From SVTX01 sp045588675 (GTDB lineage Bacteria > Bacillota > Clostridia > Oscillospirales > CAG-272), in the NCBI GenBank assembly GCA_045588675.1, contig JAZNER010000032.1, forward strand, positions 1-7,464: 7,464 nt of DNA, given 5' to 3'. Below are positions 4,741 through 7,464 of this stretch, piece after piece. Numbering within the stretch: the first letter of the stretch is position 1; each line of letters begins with the position of its first letter. Below the pieces are notes generated by a model. The model made no database searches. It was not told where the DNA came from and was given only the letters and a program-made list of their open reading frames with translations. The position numbers and the translations under genes were made by a program.

Positions 4741-6171
4741 TAAGATTGGTAATTCGATTACGACTTTTAATCCGTGCGGCTTTAAGTTTTCAAAAGAAAT
4801 ATTGCCGTTCATCATCTCGACAGCCTTTGAGGCGATTGCTAAGCCTAAGCCTGTACCGTTTTCAGTGTGCGAACGAGCTTTATCAGTTCTGTAGAAAGGT
4901 TCGGTTAATTTTTTCAGAGAATCATGCGGCACGCCGATTCCGTTATCGCTGACGCTTAATATAGCAACTTTTTTTTCGACCTTCAAATTGATTTTGCAAG
5001 CGAAAGTATCATCCGAGCGATATTTAATGCTGTTGCCGATGATATTCGACAAAATTCTTTCCAGCAAAAGGAAACTGCCAATAATTTTTGCGTTCGATTC
5101 GATTTCGATTGTAACTTCGGCTTGAGATTTTTGCCAGACGTAAAGATTTTCAGAAACAAAGAACTCCAGCATACTTTTTAGGTCGATTATTTCAAAGGGC
5201 ACGGCTTTTTCTCCCAGCGACATTTTAGAAAATAAAAATAATTGCTCGATTAGGTTGTTAAGTTCGTCGGCTTTTTTCTTTATGACTTGTAGATAGTGTA
5301 ATTTTTTATCCGGAGTGTCGGCGACGTTATCGATTAAGCCTTCGACGTAAGCTTTAATGGTGGTAAGGGGCGTTCGCAGGTCGTGAGAGATACTGGCGAC
5401 TAATTCTTTGCGGTTCTCCTCTTGCAACTTGCTTTCTTTAAGTGATTCGGATAATTTTTGAGCCATAAGGTTAAAAGTTTCCATGACGGGCTTAATTTCG
5501 TCGTCGGATTGGTGATTCAATTCCACTTCCAAGTTACCAGCATGAATTTTTTCTGCACCAACTTGTAATTTCTTCAAAGGGAGCAGAATATTTTTCAGAA
5601 TGAATCGCGACAAAAGCCAACTGGTAGCTAAAACGAAAATAATCAACGAGCCGACCACGAAATAAACGGTGCTTTGCAAAGCCGACTCCAAAGCTTTATC
5701 CTCGTCATGTAGCGAGCGTTCAGAGACAAAATACAGCGAATAATTTTTGCCGTTGAAAATTTGCCGTTCAAAATAAACAAAATCATTCTCCAAAGTATTG
5801 GTGTAAGTGAATTCTTTATCGCCGAGATTTAAATCGGAGTCTTCGAGTAAATTTTTCCCAATGCTTTGCAACGATTCATTGCCGTAGCTGTAAATTACCT
5901 TGTCTTCTTCCAAGACGCGGATATAATTTTGTTCTGGAGCCAACAAACCAATCAGCCAATAGCCGACAGAACTGTTTTTATTAAAAATAATTTTGTGAAC
6001 GGCTTCGCAGGCATGTTGAAACTCCCACGCGCTTTCAACGTAAATATGATTACCGTTTTTGGCAAAACTCAGCAAGCCTAAGCCACAGATTATAATTACC
6101 AGCGCGGTCATCATTACGGGCACGATAAATACGACCACATGCGAGATTATAAGCTTATGTTTTATCGTCAT
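4726..6171 (-). CDS. Membrane sensor histidine kinase
   Basis: This predicted 481-residue kinase starts at ATG 6171, preceded by AGGTG at a fitting distance and 10 bases after the upstream stop. The frame is open to another ATG at 6234, but that start would overlap the upstream gene by 53 bases and put 21 basic and polar residues before the membrane segment. Order of parts: transmembrane helix 1 at about 7-34, a 130-residue extracytoplasmic sensor region without a recognised fold, and transmembrane helix 2 at about 168-191. A HAMP linker (about 192-250) follows, then HisKA with SISHDLRTPL, phosphorylated H263. The HATPase_c domain has the N-box N376/N380 (NIIGNSIKY), G1 D409 (DNGIG), the FYR F-box and GTGLGLA (439-445). 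All catalytic motifs are intact. It autophosphorylates and passes phosphate to the next gene's D53. The sensed signal is unknown. Confidence 0.93.
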   Translation of the reverse strand: MTIKHKLIISHVVVFIVPVMMTALVIIICGLGLLSFAKNGNHIYVESAWEFQHACEAVHKIIFNKNSSVGYWLIGLLAPEQNYIRVLEEDKVIYSYGNESLQSIGKNLLEDSDLNLGDKEFTYTNTLENDFVYFERQIFNGKNYSLYFVSERSLHDEDKALESALQSTVYFVVGSLIIFVLATSWLLSRFILKNILLPLKKLQVGAEKIHAGNLEVELNHQSDDEIKPVMETFNLMAQKLSESLKESKLQEENRKELVASISHDLRTPLTTIKAYVEGLIDNVADTPDKKLHYLQVIKKKADELNNLIEQLFLFSKMSLGEKAVPFEIIDLKSMLEFFVSENLYVWQKSQAEVTIEIESNAKIIGSFLLLERILSNIIGNSIKYRSDDTFACKINLKVEKKVAILSVSDNGIGVPHDSLKKLTEPFYRTDKARSHTENGTGLGLAIASKAVEMMNGNISFENLKPHGLKVVIELPILKELD

Positions 6172-6181
6172 TTTGCACCTG

Positions 6182-7462
6182 CTATAACTCACGAATAATT
6201 TTCTTACGAATGATTTCGTCTTTGTCGAACTCACTCATCAATTCCCAATCCTTTTCCATTTCCAGATTATTGCCAGTAGAGCGGGCGACTAGTTGCACAG
6301 CTTCCGGCTCATTCAATATAGCGTCAGCGATTAGAGATGCCGCCTTACTGTTCGACAACGTATTGGAAACCGTTACCCGATAACGAGTATTGACTTTATC
6401 GAGAGCAATACGGTTTTCCAACGCTTTCATCTGCTCTTTAGCGTGATTCAAACGCAGAAGTATTTCTTTGTCGTACTTGTCGACTTCTTCAAGTTGGCGG
6501 ACGAACCTTAAATTCTTGCGCAGAATGCCAGTAGCTATTTCTTCGATTTTCTTCGCCGCGTCGCTTTGGCGGCATAATGCTTCCAACTCGGATTGTTTCT
6601 TTTGCAGAGAATCTTTAATTTGGTCGAGACGACTTCTCTCCAATTCCAGCAATGTCTGCTGTTTGGTCAGATAATATTGAACTTGCAAAAAAGTAGAACG
6701 CGGGAAGACCGACCATTCTCGCGTTTGAAACTCTTTTTCTTCCTTAGCATAGGCAAGCAATTTAGGAGCGAGCCGTTGCTCTTCTTTTTTACATCGCCTG
6801 ATTTCATCGCGCAGTCTCTTATAGGCTCCATGCACGAAAATATTTTTCGCCATAAAAATAGCTCGCTCCGGCGAAATAATTTGCCGTTGGAGGTGAAATT
6901 TATCAACGAACAAATCCTCGTGTTCCTTTTTCAAGGCACGATACTGGCGACGAATGAGGTCGTACACTTCTCGCGTTTTGAAACTGCTCTGCGGCTCTTC
7001 CATTGTCTTGGCGAATAGCGCGTTTCTTAGGTCATCGACCGCTTTGTCGAGTTCCTCGCTTGCTCGTTTCAGCATTTTTCTGGCGTGAGTATTTGCTTGC
7101 AAAATCTGGTGCGTCACCAGCAAAATATTATTTCTGAATTCAGGCTCCTCAAGGCGGCGTCTTATATCTTCCACTGATTTTTTCATTGCTCGCGCTGAGG
7201 TCAATAGCGAAAAAATTTTAGAATAAACTCCGCGAACAATCTCCTCATAAGCTTTGACTTCCTCTTTGTATTTTTCGTCAGGCTTGTGTAGAGTCTGCAA
7301 AAAGTGTTCCAAATGCTTTTTCTGCCCCAACGTTTCAAAATATTTTTGCCAAAGTTCCCGCTCGGATTTTGTCATGTATTCAAGTTTGGCTTGTTCTTCG
7401 GCGTCGTGAAAAGAAATAATGACGCGCTTCCGTTTATTCACTTCCGCTACTGCCTTCAGCAT
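6182..7462 (-). CDS. Coiled-coil-rich protein of unknown function, possibly truncated at its start
   Basis: A 426-codon open frame runs from an ATG at 7462, two bases from the window edge, to a TAG at 6184-6182. The true start may lie beyond the window, since no RBS can be seen. The protein is very rich in Lys, Glu, Arg and Leu with long heptad-like helices (about 40-165 and 225-370). It lacks signal peptide and membrane segments, so it should be cytoplasmic. I recognise no catalytic motif. Recurring patterns are charged runs such as RLRDEIRRCKKEEQRL (215-230) and LELERSRLDQIKDSLQKKQ (272-290). A less helical, possibly globular tail with YRVTVSNTLSNSKAASLIADAILNEP lies at about 363-388. The coiled coils resemble the tails of mobilisation proteins or SMC-like scaffolds only in composition, not by identifiable homology. 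It precedes the histidine kinase by 10 bases in the same operon, so joint expression is expected. Confidence 0.75.
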   Translation of the reverse strand: MLKAVAEVNKRKRVIISFHDAEEQAKLEYMTKSERELWQKYFETLGQKKHLEHFLQTLHKPDEKYKEEVKAYEEIVRGVYSKIFSLLTSARAMKKSVEDIRRRLEEPEFRNNILLVTHQILQANTHARKMLKRASEELDKAVDDLRNALFAKTMEEPQSSFKTREVYDLIRRQYRALKKEHEDLFVDKFHLQRQIISPERAIFMAKNIFVHGAYKRLRDEIRRCKKEEQRLAPKLLAYAKEEKEFQTREWSVFPRSTFLQVQYYLTKQQTLLELERSRLDQIKDSLQKKQSELEALCRQSDAAKKIEEIATGILRKNLRFVRQLEEVDKYDKEILLRLNHAKEQMKALENRIALDKVNTRYRVTVSNTLSNSKAASLIADAILNEPEAVQLVARSTGNNLEMEKDWELMSEFDKDEIIRKKIIREL

Positions 7463-7464
7463 TT

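Noticed and set aside
4726..6234. Longer kinase reading frame starting at 6234
   Set aside because: It would overlap the upstream gene by 53 bases and add 21 polar and basic residues before the membrane helix. The ATG at 6171 has a good RBS and fits the normal kinase layout.
6593..7018. A + strand frame of 141 codons within the coiled-coil gene
   Set aside because: The minus-strand frame is three times longer and continuous. The + product is low-complexity Phe/Leu, the expected mirror of Lys/Glu codons.
1..7464. tRNA, rRNA, CRISPR array, insertion sequence or phage genes
   Set aside because: I looked for clover-leaf-like segments, regular short repeats, terminal inverted repeats and transposase or integrase motifs on both strands and found none.

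Overview
The window reads as an ordinary bacterial chromosome segment. It has close gene packing, strong GGAGG-type ribosome binding sites and AT-leaning codon use. FliE, DUF47/PiT and OmpR/histidine-kinase proteins of this style fit a Firmicute, perhaps a diderm Negativicute such as Selenomonadaceae. That placement is a low-confidence impression from protein style, not a computed assignment.

Left part, + strand (1-1156): the C-terminal third of an ABC-3 family (zinc/manganese type) metal permease overlaps a small lipoprotein gene by four bases (ATGA). A second small gene follows 12 bases later. The two small proteins are clear paralogues sharing an HAC...D...CC.QG.EF core. One carries a lipobox and the other an ordinary signal peptide. 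Together they look like the tail of a metal-uptake operon with two uncharacterised extracytoplasmic accessory proteins.

Middle, + strand (1157-3983): a candidate promoter and strong RBS precede a stand-alone TerD-family gene. A 127-base gap with a 13-bp hairpin and an imperfect direct repeat leads to a lone fliE-like gene without its usual flagellar neighbours. Next come a DUF47 (PhoU-like) gene and a PiT phosphate permease gene overlapping by 8 bases, a classic phosphate uptake pair. They end in a strong hairpin that also ends the genes arriving from the right, a bidirectional terminator.

Right part, - strand (7462 down to 4040): a coiled-coil-rich protein of unknown function, a membrane histidine kinase and an OmpR/PhoB-type response regulator lie in one tight operon. 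The gaps are 10 bases and a one-base TGATG overlap. The two-component pair converges on the phosphate genes, but nothing in the sequence proves that it regulates them.

I see no tRNA, rRNA, CRISPR array, insertion sequence or phage gene. The items most worth a second look are the paired CC-motif proteins, the orphan fliE with its repeat-bearing leader, and the coiled-coil gene coupled to the two-component system.
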